A stretch of DNA of 64,000 bases from Pseudomonas fluorescens (GCF_902497625.1 NZ_CABVGX010000023.1:1-64000); one strand, 5' to 3'; counted from the first letter of the stretch, positions 8,985-17,868 are shown. Notes: generated by a model not told the origin, from the letters alone. Made by a program: numbers and translations.

Positions 8985-10133
8985 ATGCGCGCAACAGCCA
9001 TTGAATCGATCGAGACAATCATTGTCGATCTGCCGACCATCCGCCCGCACAAGCTGGCGATGCACACCATGCAGAACCAGACGCTGGTGATTATTCGTGT
9101 GCGCTGCGCAGACGGCATCGAAGGCCTCGGTGAATCCACCACCATCGGTGGCCTTGCCTACGGCAATGAAAGCCCGGAAAGCATCAAGACCAACATCGAT
9201 CGACATTTCGCGCCGTTGCTGCTGGGCCAGGACGCGAGCAACATCAATGCTGCCATGTTGCGCCTGGAACGCAGCATCCGTGGCAATACGTTCGCCAAAT
9301 CCGGCATCGAAACCGCGTTACTCGACGCGCAGGGCAAACGCCTTGGCCTGCCGGTCAGCGAACTCCTGGGTGGCCGTTTGCGCGATGCGCTGCCAGTAGC
9401 CTGGACCCTCGCCAGCGGCGACACGGCCAAAGACATCGCCGAAGCGGAGCAGATGCTCGACCTGCGTCGCCATCGCATCTTCAAGCTGAAAATCGGTGCC
9501 GGTGAAGTCAATCGCGACCTGGCTCACGTCATCGCCATCAAAAAAGCTCTGGGCGATCGCGCCAGTGTACGGGTCGACGTCAATCAGGCCTGGGATGAGG
9601 CAGTCGCCATACGCGCGTGCCGGATCCTCGGCAGCAACGGCATCGACCTGATCGAACAGCCGATCTCACGCAATAACCGCGCCGGCATGGCGCGCCTGAA
9701 CGTGATGAGCCCGGCGCCGATCATGGCCGACGAATCTATCGAGTGTGTGGAAGACGCGTTCAATCTGGCGCGCGAAGGCGCAGCGTCGGTGTTCGCTTTG
9801 AAGATCGCCAAGAACGGCGGCCCGCGTGCCGTGCTGCGTACCGCGGCGATTGCCGAAGCCGCCGGCATCGGCCTGTATGGCGGCACCATGCTTGAAGGCG
9901 GCCTCGGCACCATGGCTTCTGCGCACGCCTTTATCACCCTGAACAAACTGGCTTGGGACACCGAGCTGTTCGGGCCGTTGCTGCTGACTGAGGATGTTCT
10001 CAGCGAACCACTGGTCTACCGCGATTTCGAGCTGCATGTACCGCAAACACCGGGTCTGGGCCTGAAACTGGATGAAGAGCGCCTGGCGTTTTTCCGTCGC
10101 GACAAATCATCCACTGTCGTTCATCAAGTCTGA
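8985..10133 (+). CDS. catB: Muconate cycloisomerase
   Basis: CatB converts cis,cis-muconate to muconolactone in the catechol branch of the beta-ketoadipate pathway. The 382-residue protein aligns with the known P. putida enzyme from its start (IVDLPTIRPHKLAMHTMQ). Catalytic residues fall at the canonical enolase-superfamily positions: K169 in FKLKIG, metal ligand D198 in VRVDVNQ, and K273 in ALKIAKNGG. The frame is open back to 8820, but that extension overlaps catR and its operator, so the ATG at 8985 is used; its ribosome site is weak. catC follows 10 bases later. Confidence 0.96.
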   Translation: MRATAIESIETIIVDLPTIRPHKLAMHTMQNQTLVIIRVRCADGIEGLGESTTIGGLAYGNESPESIKTNIDRHFAPLLLGQDASNINAAMLRLERSIRGNTFAKSGIETALLDAQGKRLGLPVSELLGGRLRDALPVAWTLASGDTAKDIAEAEQMLDLRRHRIFKLKIGAGEVNRDLAHVIAIKKALGDRASVRVDVNQAWDEAVAIRACRILGSNGIDLIEQPISRNNRAGMARLNVMSPAPIMADESIECVEDAFNLAREGAASVFALKIAKNGGPRAVLRTAAIAEAAGIGLYGGTMLEGGLGTMASAHAFITLNKLAWDTELFGPLLLTEDVLSEPLVYRDFELHVPQTPGLGLKLDEERLAFFRRDKSSTVVHQV

Positions 10134-10143
10134 GGAGTGCATC

Positions 10144-10434
10144 ATGCTGTTCCACGTAAAAATGACCGTGAATCTGCCGGTCGACATGAATCCCGAAGCA
10201 GCCGCCAGTCTGAAGGCTGAAGAAAAAGCCCTGGCTCAGCGCTTGCAGGATCAAGGCAAGTGGCGTCATCTGTGGCGCATCGCCGGGCTATATGCCAATT
10301 ACAGCGTGTTTGATGTCGACAGCGTTCAGGAACTGCACGACCTGCTGATGCAGTTGCCGCTTTACCCGTACATGGCGATCGAAGTCACCGCGATGTGCCG
10401 GCATCCTTCTTCAATCCGCGAGGATGACCGCTGA
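10144..10434 (+). CDS. catC: Muconolactone delta-isomerase
   Basis: CatC isomerises muconolactone to beta-ketoadipate enol-lactone. The 96-residue protein has the family start MLFHVKMTVNLP and a full ferredoxin-like domain (LWRIAGLYANYSVFDV, LPLYPYMAIEVTAMCRHPSS). Length matches the family. A GAGG ribosome site precedes the ATG. It lies in the catBCA operon, 10 bases after catB and 51 bases before catA. Confidence 0.97.
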   Translation: MLFHVKMTVNLPVDMNPEAAASLKAEEKALAQRLQDQGKWRHLWRIAGLYANYSVFDVDSVQELHDLLMQLPLYPYMAIEVTAMCRHPSSIREDDR

Positions 10435-10485
10435 ACCGCGTCTGTTCAGTTCGCTACGCTAATAATTACAAGATGAGGAACCACC

Positions 10486-11415
10486 ATGAACGTCAAGATT
10501 TCCCACACTGCCAGCGCCCAGAAGTTTCTCGAAGAGGCCAGCGGGCTGACCAACGATGCCGGTGACCCACGCACCAAGGCGCTGATCTATCGCATCCTGC
10601 GCGACTCGGTGAATATCATCGAAGACCTCGCCGTGACCCCGGAAGAGTTCTGGAAAGCCGTCAATTACCTGAACGTGCTGGGTGCACGGCAGGAGGCCGG
10701 GCTGGTCGTCGCCGGGCTCGGTCTGGAGCATTACCTCGACCTGTTGATGGATGCTGAGGACCAACAGAACGGCATCGCTGGCGGGACGCCGCGGACCATC
10801 GAAGGGCCGTTGTATGTCGCCGGTGCGCCATTGTCTGATTTCGAAGCGCGCCTGGATGACGGCGCCGATCCGGGCGTGGTGCTATTCATGCAGGGCCAGG
10901 TGAAAAACACCGCCGGTGAGCCACTCGCCGGGGCGATCGTCGACGTGTGGCACGCGAACACCGGCGGCACCTATTCGTATTTCGATGCCACGCAATCGGA
11001 GTTCAACCTGCGTCGGCGCATCGTCACCGATGCCGAGGGACGCTACCGTTTTCGCAGCATCGTGCCGTCGGGCTACGGTTGCCCACCGGACGGTCCGACC
11101 CAGCAACTGCTCGATCAACTGGGCCGGCATGGTCAGCGCCCGGCGCACATTCACTTCTTCATTTCCGCGCCGGATCATCGCCACCTGACCACCCAGATCA
11201 ACCTGGACGGCGACCAGTACCTGCACGACGATTTCGCCTACGCCACGCGCGATGAGCTGATTGCTAAAATCACCTTCAGCGAAGATCAGCAGCGTGCAAC
11301 AGCCTACGGTGTGAGCGGGCGCTTTGCCGAAATCGATTTCGACTTCACCCTGCAGAGCTCCGCGCAACCCGAAGAGCAACAGCGCATCGAGCGGGTTCGC
11401 GCGCTCGAGGATTGA
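10486..11415 (+). CDS. catA: Catechol 1,2-dioxygenase
   Basis: CatA cleaves catechol intradiol to cis,cis-muconate using non-haem Fe(III). The 309-residue protein has the N-terminal helical dimerisation domain and the beta-sandwich catalytic domain. The four iron ligands are visible: Y163 (GTYSYFD), Y197 (PSGYGCP), H221 and H223 (RPAHIHFF). AGGAACC precedes the ATG. As third gene of catBCA it feeds CatB directly; its substrate comes from BenABCD, encoded 2 kb downstream. Confidence 0.97.
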   Translation: MNVKISHTASAQKFLEEASGLTNDAGDPRTKALIYRILRDSVNIIEDLAVTPEEFWKAVNYLNVLGARQEAGLVVAGLGLEHYLDLLMDAEDQQNGIAGGTPRTIEGPLYVAGAPLSDFEARLDDGADPGVVLFMQGQVKNTAGEPLAGAIVDVWHANTGGTYSYFDATQSEFNLRRRIVTDAEGRYRFRSIVPSGYGCPPDGPTQQLLDQLGRHGQRPAHIHFFISAPDHRHLTTQINLDGDQYLHDDFAYATRDELIAKITFSEDQQRATAYGVSGRFAEIDFDFTLQSSAQPEEQQRIERVRALED

Positions 11416-11420
11416 CGGCG

Positions 11421-11515
11421 CACGGTGGGAGCGAGCCTGCTCGCGAAGAGGCCTTCAGCAACAACATCCATGTTGACTGACAGTGCGCTTTCGCGAGCAG
11501 GCTCGCTCCCACAGT
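11421..11515. repeat. Inverted REP pair between catA and benR
   Basis: GTGGGAGCGAGCCTGCTCGCGAA near 11425-11448 is mirrored by TTCGCGAGCAGGCTCGCTCCCAC near 11489-11512, enclosing about 40 bases. It is the GGGAGC-type REP, different from the GTAGCAGC-type array at 7.4-7.9 kb. It could fold into a long hairpin that ends or stabilises the catBCA message. Confidence 0.85.
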
Positions 11516-11558
11516 GTTTGCCAGTGAAACCCCATACATCAATGAGAGTAACCCGACG

Positions 11559-12515
11559 ATGCAAGCGCAATTACTGAGTCAGCGCAGCAGAGTATTCGAC
11601 CATGCCGACCCCTACGCGGTGTCGGGCTACGTCAATCAGCACGTCGGCAATCACTGCATCCTGATGCCCCGAGCGGGGCGACCATTGGCCAGCCTCGATC
11701 ACCGCAAGTTCGCCAGCCTTGACCTGTGCCGTATCAGTTATGGGGCCAGCGTGCGCGTGACATCGGGGGCGCTGGAAAGCGTTTATCACCTGCAGGTGCT
11801 GCTGCGCGGGCACTGTCTGTGGCGCGGTCACGGTCAGGAACATTACTTCGCTCCCGGTGAATTACTGCTGATCAATCCGGACGACACAGTGGACCTGACG
11901 TATTCGGATGATTGCGAAAAATTTATCCTGAAAATTCCCACCCATCTGTTCAAGTCGGTCTGCGACGACCAGCGCTGGCGCTATCCCGGCCAGGGCGTGC
12001 GTTTTCTGGAAAACCGCTATCAGCTTGATGAGCTGGAAGGTTTTGTCGGTCTGCTGGCGATGATTTGTCAGGAAGCCGAAGCCACGGAACAGCTGCCCAG
12101 GGTGCAGGAGCACTACGCGCAAATCATCGTCAGCAAGATGCTCAGCTTGATGAAGACCAACGTCAGCCGCATCTGCCTTGGCTCGCATACGGCGACGTTC
12201 GACGTATTGGCCGACTACATCGCGCAACACCTCAAGCATGACATCGTCAGCGAAGACCTGGCGCGCCAGGCCCGAATGAGCCTGCGTTCGCTGTACGGGT
12301 TGTTCGAGCGCCATGCCGGCACCACGCCGAAAAACTACATCCGCGAAAAACGCCTCGAACGGATCAATGCCTGCCTCAGCGACCCGACCTGCAACGTGCG
12401 CAGCGTTACGGAAATCGCCATGGATTACGGGTTTCTGCATTTGGGACGGTTTTCCGAGCATTACCGCAAGCAGTTCGGCGAGTTGCCCTCGGACACCCTC
12501 AAGAGTCGGCATTGA
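11559..12515 (+). CDS. benR: AraC/XylS-family activator of benzoate degradation (BenR)
   Basis: The 318-residue protein has an N-terminal effector-binding domain (AraC-binding-like) and a C-terminal double helix-turn-helix (residues about 215-318: EDLARQARMSLRSLYGLFERH, SVTEIAMDYGFLHLGRFSEHY). It ends LPSDTLKSRH. In P. putida BenR binds benzoate and activates benABC; the matching tandem operator is visible upstream of benA at 13317-13352. The ATG at 11559 gives the known BenR length; an earlier in-frame start at 11514 is less likely. The last codons and flanking DNA are duplicated downstream. Confidence 0.93.
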   Translation: MQAQLLSQRSRVFDHADPYAVSGYVNQHVGNHCILMPRAGRPLASLDHRKFASLDLCRISYGASVRVTSGALESVYHLQVLLRGHCLWRGHGQEHYFAPGELLLINPDDTVDLTYSDDCEKFILKIPTHLFKSVCDDQRWRYPGQGVRFLENRYQLDELEGFVGLLAMICQEAEATEQLPRVQEHYAQIIVSKMLSLMKTNVSRICLGSHTATFDVLADYIAQHLKHDIVSEDLARQARMSLRSLYGLFERHAGTTPKNYIREKRLERINACLSDPTCNVRSVTEIAMDYGFLHLGRFSEHYRKQFGELPSDTLKSRH

Positions 12516-13230
12516 TCTCAGTGGCCGACGCATCACCTGTGGCGAGGGGGCTTGCCCCCGTTGGGTGGCGAAGCCGCCCTGAATTTTGTCAGGCCCAAAC
12601 ACATCTGTGCCGGGTGAGATCGGGGGCCGCTTCGCGCCCCAACGGGGGCAAGCCCCCTCACCACAGAGCAATGCTTTGGCCACGCGAGCAGCCGTTGGAC
12701 ACCCTCAAGAGTCGGCATTGATCTCAGTGACCGACGCATCACCTGTGGCGAGGGCATCTGTCACCTCCCTGTGGAGAGGGCATTTGTCACCTCCCTGTGG
12801 AGAGGGGATTTTCACCTTTGTGGCGAGGGGGCTTGCCCCCGTTGGGTGGCGAAGCCGCCCTGAATTTTGTCAGGCCCAAACATCTTTGTGCCGGGTGAGA
12901 TCTGGGGGCCGCTTCGCGCCCCAACGGGGGCAAGCCCCCTCGCCACAGAGGAATGCTTTGGCCACGCGAGCAGCCGTTGGACACCCTCAAGCGTCGCCAT
13001 GATCTCAGTGGCCGACGCATCAGCTGGGAGAGGGCATTTGTCACTTTCCTGTGAGAAGGCATTTGTGACCTCCCTGTAGAGAGGGGATTTTTCACCTTTG
13101 TGGCGAGGGGGCTTGCCCCCGTTGGGTGGCGAAGCCGCCCTGAATTTTGTCAGGCCCAAACACATCTGTGCCGGGTGAGATCGGGGCCGCTTCGCGCCCC
13201 AACGGGGGCAAGCCCCCTCGCCACAGAGGA
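12495..13230. repeat. About 280-bp tandem repeat: benR 3' end copies plus long REP hairpins (3 units)
   Basis: Three hairpin copies begin near 12541, 12820 and 13100; the landmark CTTGCCCCC is at 12551, 12832 and 13112, periods of 281 and 280. Each has inverted arms (GGCGAGGGGGCTTGCCCCC and GGGGGCAAGCCCCCTCGCC) around about 70 bases with a conserved GAATTTTGTCAGGCCC core. The DNA joining the hairpins repeats the benR 3' end: GACACCCTCAAG...ATCTCAGTG...CGACGCATCA occurs at 12491, 12699 and 12981. The unit therefore copied a piece of coding sequence with the REP. Short direct repeats (GTCACCTCCCTGTGGAGAGG) fill the joins. Confidence 0.9.
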
Positions 13231-13316
13231 ATGCTTTGGCCACGGGTAATGCCATTGCTACAGGTGTGCTTCGGCCACAGGTGCCTTTACCACAAACCGA
13301 TCGTAGCTTCCTTAGT

Positions 13317-13379
13317 TGCACAAAACGGACAAAGGTCTGCACCCAGCGGATAGTCCGTCCACATCCCCCGTCCTAGCAT
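13317..13379 (+). promoter_or_regulatory. BenR-dependent benA promoter with two XylS-type half sites
   Basis: Two direct boxes of the XylS/BenR form TGCA-N6-GGNTA lie 21 bases apart. The distal box at 13317-13331 is TGCA-N6-GGACA (one mismatch). The proximal box at 13338-13352 is TGCA-N6-GGATA (perfect). The proximal box overlaps the -35 position (TAGTCC, 13351-13356) by two bases. A -10-like TAGCAT at 13374-13379 follows after 17 bases. This is the layout described for XylS at Pm and for BenR at the ben promoter. The benA ATG is 37 bases beyond the -10. Confidence 0.85.
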
Positions 13380-13415
13380 GGCCCTGCCTGAACAATAACA
13401 ATGGAGGCGGCGGCC

Positions 13416-14780
13416 ATGACCCTGCGACCCGAATATCTTCATTCCCTGCTCGAAGATGACAAAGACACCGGCATCTACCGCTGCAAGCGCGAGATGTTCA
13501 CCGATCCGCGCCTGTTCGATCTCGAGATGCAACACATCTTCGAAGGCAACTGGCTGTACCTCGCCCACGAAAGCCAGATCCCCAACAAAAACGATTTCTA
13601 CACCACCACCATGGGACGCCAGTCGATTTTCATCGCGCGCAACAAGGACGGTGAGCTCAACGCATTCCTTAACGCCTGCAGCCATCGCGGCGCGACGCTG
13701 TGCCGGCACAAATCCGGCAACAAGAGTTCCTACACCTGTCCGTTCCATGGCTGGACTTTCAACAACTCCGGCAAACTGCTCAAGGTCAAAGACCCGGCGC
13801 AAGCGGGTTACCCGGCCAGTTTCAATTGCGACGGCTCCCACGACCTGACCAAAGTCGCCCGGTTCGAGTCCTATCGCGGCTTTCTGTTCGGTAGCCTGAA
13901 GGCCGAAGTCGAGCCGCTGGTCGATCATCTCGGCGAGTCGGCAAAAATCATCGACATGATTGTCGACCAGTCTGCCGATGGCCTCGAAGTACTGCGCGGT
14001 TCGTCCAGCTACATTTACGAAGGCAACTGGAAACTCACCGCCGAAAACGGTGCCGATGGTTACCACGTCAGCTCCGTGCACTGGAACTACGCTGCCACGC
14101 AGAATCAACGCAAACAGCGCGAAGCCGGCGATAGCAACCCGACCATGAGCGCCGGCACCTGGGCCAAACAGGGTGGTGGTTTCTACTCGTTCGACAAGGG
14201 CCACATGCTCCTCTGGACACGCTGGTCCAACCCCGAGGATCGCCCGCTGTACGAACGCCGTGACGAGCTGGCGCAAGACTTCGGCAAGGCTCGTGCTGAC
14301 TGGATGATCGAGAACTCGCGCAACCTGTGCCTGTACCCGAACGTGTACTTGATGGATCAGTTCAGTTCACAGATTCGCATCGCCCGGCCGATCTCCGTCA
14401 ACCGCACGGAAATCACCATCTACTGCATCGCCCCAAAAGGCGAAAGCGATCAGGCGCGCTCGAGCCGGATTCGTCAGTACGAAGATTTTTTCAACGTCAG
14501 CGGTATGGCTACGCCGGACGACCTTGAAGAGTTTCGCTCTTGCCAGACCAGCTACGAAGGCAGCGTCACCACGTGGAACGACATGTCCCGGGGCGCCGAG
14601 CACTGGATCGAAGGCGCCGACGACGCCGCCAGGGAAATCGACCTGCGCCCGTTGCTCAGCGGCGTGCGTACCGAGGACGAAGGCCTGTTCGTGCTGCAAC
14701 ACAAGTACTGGCAGCAAACCATGCTCAAGGCGCTCGCCGCCCAGCAGTCCGAAATGATCGCAGTGGAGGCCGTGCAATGA
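13416..14780 (+). CDS. benA: Benzoate 1,2-dioxygenase large (alpha) subunit
   Basis: BenA is the catalytic subunit of the Rieske oxygenase that dihydroxylates benzoate. In this 454-residue protein the Rieske [2Fe-2S] ligands are C88-x-H90-x17-C108-x2-H111 (CSHRGATL, CPFHGW). The mononuclear iron site contains H217 and H222, with bridging D214 (NGADGYHVSSVH). GGAGG lies 8 bases before the ATG at 13416; an earlier in-frame ATG at 13401 overlaps that ribosome site and is rejected. The TGA overlaps the benB ATG. Confidence 0.97.
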   Translation: MTLRPEYLHSLLEDDKDTGIYRCKREMFTDPRLFDLEMQHIFEGNWLYLAHESQIPNKNDFYTTTMGRQSIFIARNKDGELNAFLNACSHRGATLCRHKSGNKSSYTCPFHGWTFNNSGKLLKVKDPAQAGYPASFNCDGSHDLTKVARFESYRGFLFGSLKAEVEPLVDHLGESAKIIDMIVDQSADGLEVLRGSSSYIYEGNWKLTAENGADGYHVSSVHWNYAATQNQRKQREAGDSNPTMSAGTWAKQGGGFYSFDKGHMLLWTRWSNPEDRPLYERRDELAQDFGKARADWMIENSRNLCLYPNVYLMDQFSSQIRIARPISVNRTEITIYCIAPKGESDQARSSRIRQYEDFFNVSGMATPDDLEEFRSCQTSYEGSVTTWNDMSRGAEHWIEGADDAAREIDLRPLLSGVRTEDEGLFVLQHKYWQQTMLKALAAQQSEMIAVEAVQ

Positions 14781-15265
14781 GCATTTCCCATGATGCCGTG
14801 CGCGACTTCCTCTATCGCGAAGCGCGCCTACTCGACGACAAACAATGGGACGACTGGCTGGAGCTGTACGCACCGGACGCGACGTTCTGGATGCCGGCCT
14901 GGGACGACAATGACGAGCTGACTGAAGACCCGCAGCGGGAAATATCGCTGATCTGGTACGGCAATCGCACCGGCCTCGAAGACCGCGTCTTCCGCATCAA
15001 GACCGAGCGCTCCAGCGCGAGCATTCCGGACACGCGCACCTCGCACAACATCAGCAATATCGAGCTGCTGGAACAGGCCGACGGTTTCTGCAAGGTGCGC
15101 TTCAACTGGCACACCCTGAGCTTTCGCTACAAGACCGTCGACAGCTATTTCGGCAGCAGTTTCTACACCCTCGACCTGCGCGGTGAAAGCCTCCTGATCA
15201 AGGCCAAGAAAGTGATCCTGAAGAACGACTACGTTCGACAGGTCATTGATGTCTACCACCTCTGA
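14777..15265 (+). CDS. benB: Benzoate 1,2-dioxygenase small (beta) subunit
   Basis: The 162-residue protein is the structural beta subunit of ring-hydroxylating dioxygenases (NTF2-like fold). Typical motifs are FLYREARLLDDKQWDDWLELY and DATFWMPAW. It forms the hexameric oxygenase with BenA. The ATG overlaps the benA stop as ATGA, so the two are translationally coupled and should be made in equal amounts. Length matches the family. Confidence 0.96.
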   Translation: MSISHDAVRDFLYREARLLDDKQWDDWLELYAPDATFWMPAWDDNDELTEDPQREISLIWYGNRTGLEDRVFRIKTERSSASIPDTRTSHNISNIELLEQADGFCKVRFNWHTLSFRYKTVDSYFGSSFYTLDLRGESLLIKAKKVILKNDYVRQVIDVYHL

Positions 15266-15275
15266 GGCGGCCGTC

Positions 15276-16289
15276 ATGACTCATTCCATTGCGTTCAATT
15301 TCGAAGACGGCGTCACCCGTTTCATCGACGCTGATAGCGGCGAAACCGTGGCCGATGCCGCTTACCGCCAGGGCATCAATATCCCGCTGGATTGCCGCGA
15401 CGGCGCCTGCGGCACCTGCAAATGTTTCGCCGAAGCCGGGCGCTATGATTTGGGCGATGACTACATCGAAGACGCCCTCAGCCCGCAAGAGGCGCAGCAG
15501 GGCTTCGTCCTGACTTGCCAGATGCGCGCCCAGAGCGATTGCGTGATCCGCGTGCCTGCTTCATCGCAAGTTTGCCGCACCCGCCAGGCCAGTTACGAGG
15601 CGACGATCAGCGCTGTGCGGCAGTTGTCCGACAGTACCATCGCGCTGTCGATCAAAGACGAATCGCTGAGCACCCTCGCATTTCTGCCAGGGCAATACGT
15701 CAACCTCGGTATTCCCGGCAGCGAGCACACCCGCGCTTATTCGTTCAGCTCTTTGCAGCGTGATGGCGAGGTCAGTTTTCTGATCCGCAATGTGCCGGGT
15801 GGCTTGATGAGCAGCTTTCTCACCGGCATGGCGAAGACGGGCGACAGCATGAGTCTGGCCGGGCCGCTCGGCAGTTTTTATCTGCGCGAGATCCGGCGTC
15901 CTTTACTGCTGTTGGCAGGTGGCACCGGGTTGGCGCCTTTCACTGCGATACTGGAGAAAATCGCCGAGCAGGGCAGCGAATATCCGCTACACCTGATCTA
16001 CGGCGTGACTCACGATGTCGATCTGGTGGAAATGGATCGCCTGGAAGCTTTCGCGGCGCGCATTGCCAATTTCAGCTTCAGCGCTTGCGTTGCCAGCCCC
16101 GACAGTCGGCACCCGCTCAAAGGTTACGTGACGCAGCACATCCAACCGCAGCACCTGAACGATGGCGACGTCGACGTTTACCTGTGCGGCCCGCCGCCGA
16201 TGGTCGAGGCTGTCAGTCAGTTCATTCGCGAACAGGGCATCGCGCCGGCGAATTTCTATTATGAAAAATTTGCCGCCAGTGCGGCGTGA
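15276..16289 (+). CDS. benC: Benzoate dioxygenase electron-transfer reductase
   Basis: BenC passes electrons from NADH to the BenAB oxygenase. The 337-residue protein has an N-terminal plant-type [2Fe-2S] ferredoxin (CRDGACGTCKC), an FAD-binding domain (RAYSFSS) and an NAD domain (LLAGGTGLAPF, CGPPPMV). I chose the ATG at 15276 because GAGG sits 8 bases upstream and the protein then begins MTHSIAFNFEDG, as in known BenC. An in-frame ATG at 15246 would overlap benB by 20 bases. Confidence 0.96.
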   Translation: MTHSIAFNFEDGVTRFIDADSGETVADAAYRQGINIPLDCRDGACGTCKCFAEAGRYDLGDDYIEDALSPQEAQQGFVLTCQMRAQSDCVIRVPASSQVCRTRQASYEATISAVRQLSDSTIALSIKDESLSTLAFLPGQYVNLGIPGSEHTRAYSFSSLQRDGEVSFLIRNVPGGLMSSFLTGMAKTGDSMSLAGPLGSFYLREIRRPLLLLAGGTGLAPFTAILEKIAEQGSEYPLHLIYGVTHDVDLVEMDRLEAFAARIANFSFSACVASPDSRHPLKGYVTQHIQPQHLNDGDVDVYLCGPPPMVEAVSQFIREQGIAPANFYYEKFAASAA

Positions 16290-16301
16290 ACGGGAGTGTC
16301 C

Positions 16302-17075
16302 ATGAACAGGTTCACAGACAAAGTCGCGCTGATCACCGGCGCTGCACAGGGTATTGGCCGGCGCGTCGCCGAGCGCTTGGCTGAGGAAGGCGCGCGACTG
16401 ATTCTGGTCGATCGTTCCGAGCTGGTGTTCGAGGTGCAAAAGCAGCTGGCGGGCGTGTGCCAGGTGCTGGCGTTGACGGCCGATCTCGAACAATACGAAG
16501 AATGCAGCCGAGTCATGCACGCCGCCGTGGAGCGCTTCGACCGTCTTGACGTGTTGATCAACAACGTCGGCGGGACGATCTGGGCGCAGCCGTTCGAGCA
16601 TTACCAGGCGGCGCAGATCGAAGCTGAAGTGCGCCGCTCTTTATTCCCGACGCTGTGGTGCTGCCATGCGGCCCTGCCGTTCATGCTGGAGCAAGGCAGC
16701 GGCGCCATCGTCAACGTGTCATCGATTGCCACGCGCAGCATCAACCGCGTGCCGTATGGCGCGGCCAAAGGCGGGGTGAATGCGCTGACGGCGTGCCTGG
16801 CCTTCGAGACGGCGGGGCGCGGAGTGAGGGTGAACGCGACTGCGCCCGGCGGTACAGAAGCGCCGCCACGACAGATTCCGCGCAACAGCGCCGAACAGAC
16901 TGCTCAGGAGAAAGGCTGGTACCAGCAGATCGTCGATCAGACACTCGACAGCAGTCTGATGAAGCGCTACGGAACCCTGGACGAGCAGGCGGCGGCCATC
17001 CTGTTCCTGGCCAGCGACGAGGCTTCATACATTACGGGGATGGTCATGCCAGTGGGCGGGGGAGATCAGGGCTGA
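16302..17075 (+). CDS. benD: 1,6-dihydroxycyclohexa-2,4-diene-1-carboxylate dehydrogenase
   Basis: BenD oxidises and decarboxylates the benzoate cis-diol to catechol. The 257-residue protein is a short-chain dehydrogenase: nucleotide motif TGAAQGIG, NNVGG, and catalytic Ser with Y-x3-K (SSIATRSINRVPYGAAKGG). GGGAG precedes the ATG at 16302. It completes the upper pathway, giving the substrate of CatA. No benK, benE or benF transport gene follows; the next gene is an opposing Nudix hydrolase. Confidence 0.95.
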   Translation: MNRFTDKVALITGAAQGIGRRVAERLAEEGARLILVDRSELVFEVQKQLAGVCQVLALTADLEQYEECSRVMHAAVERFDRLDVLINNVGGTIWAQPFEHYQAAQIEAEVRRSLFPTLWCCHAALPFMLEQGSGAIVNVSSIATRSINRVPYGAAKGGVNALTACLAFETAGRGVRVNATAPGGTEAPPRQIPRNSAEQTAQEKGWYQQIVDQTLDSSLMKRYGTLDEQAAAILFLASDEASYITGMVMPVGGGDQG

Positions 17076-17082
17076 CGGACAA

Positions 17083-17445
17083 CTACAGGCGACGCTGAAA
17101 CGCCCGCACGATTCTGCGCGTGGCGTCGCTGGTGTCGAGGTTTTGCACGGCATCCAGCGGGTACCAGATGCAATCGAAAATTTCGTTCTGCGGCCGCGCC
17201 TCATCGCAATTGAGTACCGACGCTTCGTAAACATGATGCTGCGTGCGTCCCGACTGCAATTCCATCAGGTACAGCAGGCCATCAACTCCGAGACCGGTTT
17301 CCTCCTGCAGCTCGCGCATCGCAGCGCCCGCAGTGGTTTCACCTCGCTCGACCTTTCCACCAGGCAAGGCCCAGCGACTTCCTGGCTTGCGCACCAGAAG
17401 GATATGTCGATCCTGTTCACAGATAACGGTTGCGCGTATTTTCAT
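17083..17445 (-). CDS. Nudix hydrolase
   Basis: The 120-residue protein is a single Nudix domain. The Nudix box is complete: G-x5-E-x7-REUxEExGU is seen as GGKVERGETT followed by AMRELQEETGLG. These enzymes hydrolyse nucleoside diphosphates linked to another group; MutT-like and ADP-sugar enzymes share this size. The substrate cannot be read. It converges on benD with 7 bases between stops. Confidence 0.88.
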   Translation of the reverse strand: MKIRATVICEQDRHILLVRKPGSRWALPGGKVERGETTAGAAMRELQEETGLGVDGLLYLMELQSGRTQHHVYEASVLNCDEARPQNEIFDCIWYPLDAVQNLDTSDATRRIVRAFQRRL

Positions 17446-17662
17446 GTATTGACTGACCGCTAGATGTCACAAAAGTGTCATGCAAATGCAATATACGGAC
17501 GCGAGTTTGAATGTCGAGGTCTATCCGGTTTGAGTAGTGGAGGGTGGCGATCGTGCTATCGGATTTCCAAGCCGTCACGACGTCTGGTCGGCCGATGTCC
17601 CGGGCCTGGGTGTAAGGTAGGCGTGTCAGTGGTGGATACCGGTACCGAAATGGAGGTGATTT

Positions 17663-17863
17663 ATGAGCGTTCCGATGCTGAATAAGATGCACATGAACGG
17701 TTACGACGTACTCAGCGTTAACAATGGCCCTTGGCGTGTCTGCACCCAGGGCGACCGGCTCGGATCTTTTGCCAGCAGGGAGGAAGCACTGGCCTTCGCG
17801 GCATCGCTGCCGCGCTACCGAACCCGCGCCAAGACGCCTGCGAGTCAGAAAGCCGAGAACTGA
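17663..17863 (+). CDS. Small conserved hypothetical protein (66 aa)
   Basis: The product is a 66-residue basic protein with the pattern NNGPWRVCTQGDRLGSFASREEALAFAASLP. That resembles the short strand-strand-helix modules that recur in Pseudomonas small proteins, such as the one at 22138-22359. An unusually strong ribosome site (GGAGGTGAT at 17652-17660) precedes the ATG, and a hairpin terminator follows, supporting a real monocistronic gene. Function unknown. The 217 bases upstream to the Nudix gene hold no other gene that I can support. Confidence 0.7.
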   Translation: MSVPMLNKMHMNGYDVLSVNNGPWRVCTQGDRLGSFASREEALAFAASLPRYRTRAKTPASQKAEN

Positions 17864-17868
17864 AACGC

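Noticed and set aside
12586..13342. Open frames of up to 176 codons in the 280-bp repeats, on both strands
   Set aside because: They translate REP sequence repeatedly (ASPPNGGKPPRH and similar) and have no ribosome sites.
13287..14276. A 329-codon minus-strand frame opposite benA
   Set aside because: It overlaps the ben promoter and the Rieske domain coding; shadow.
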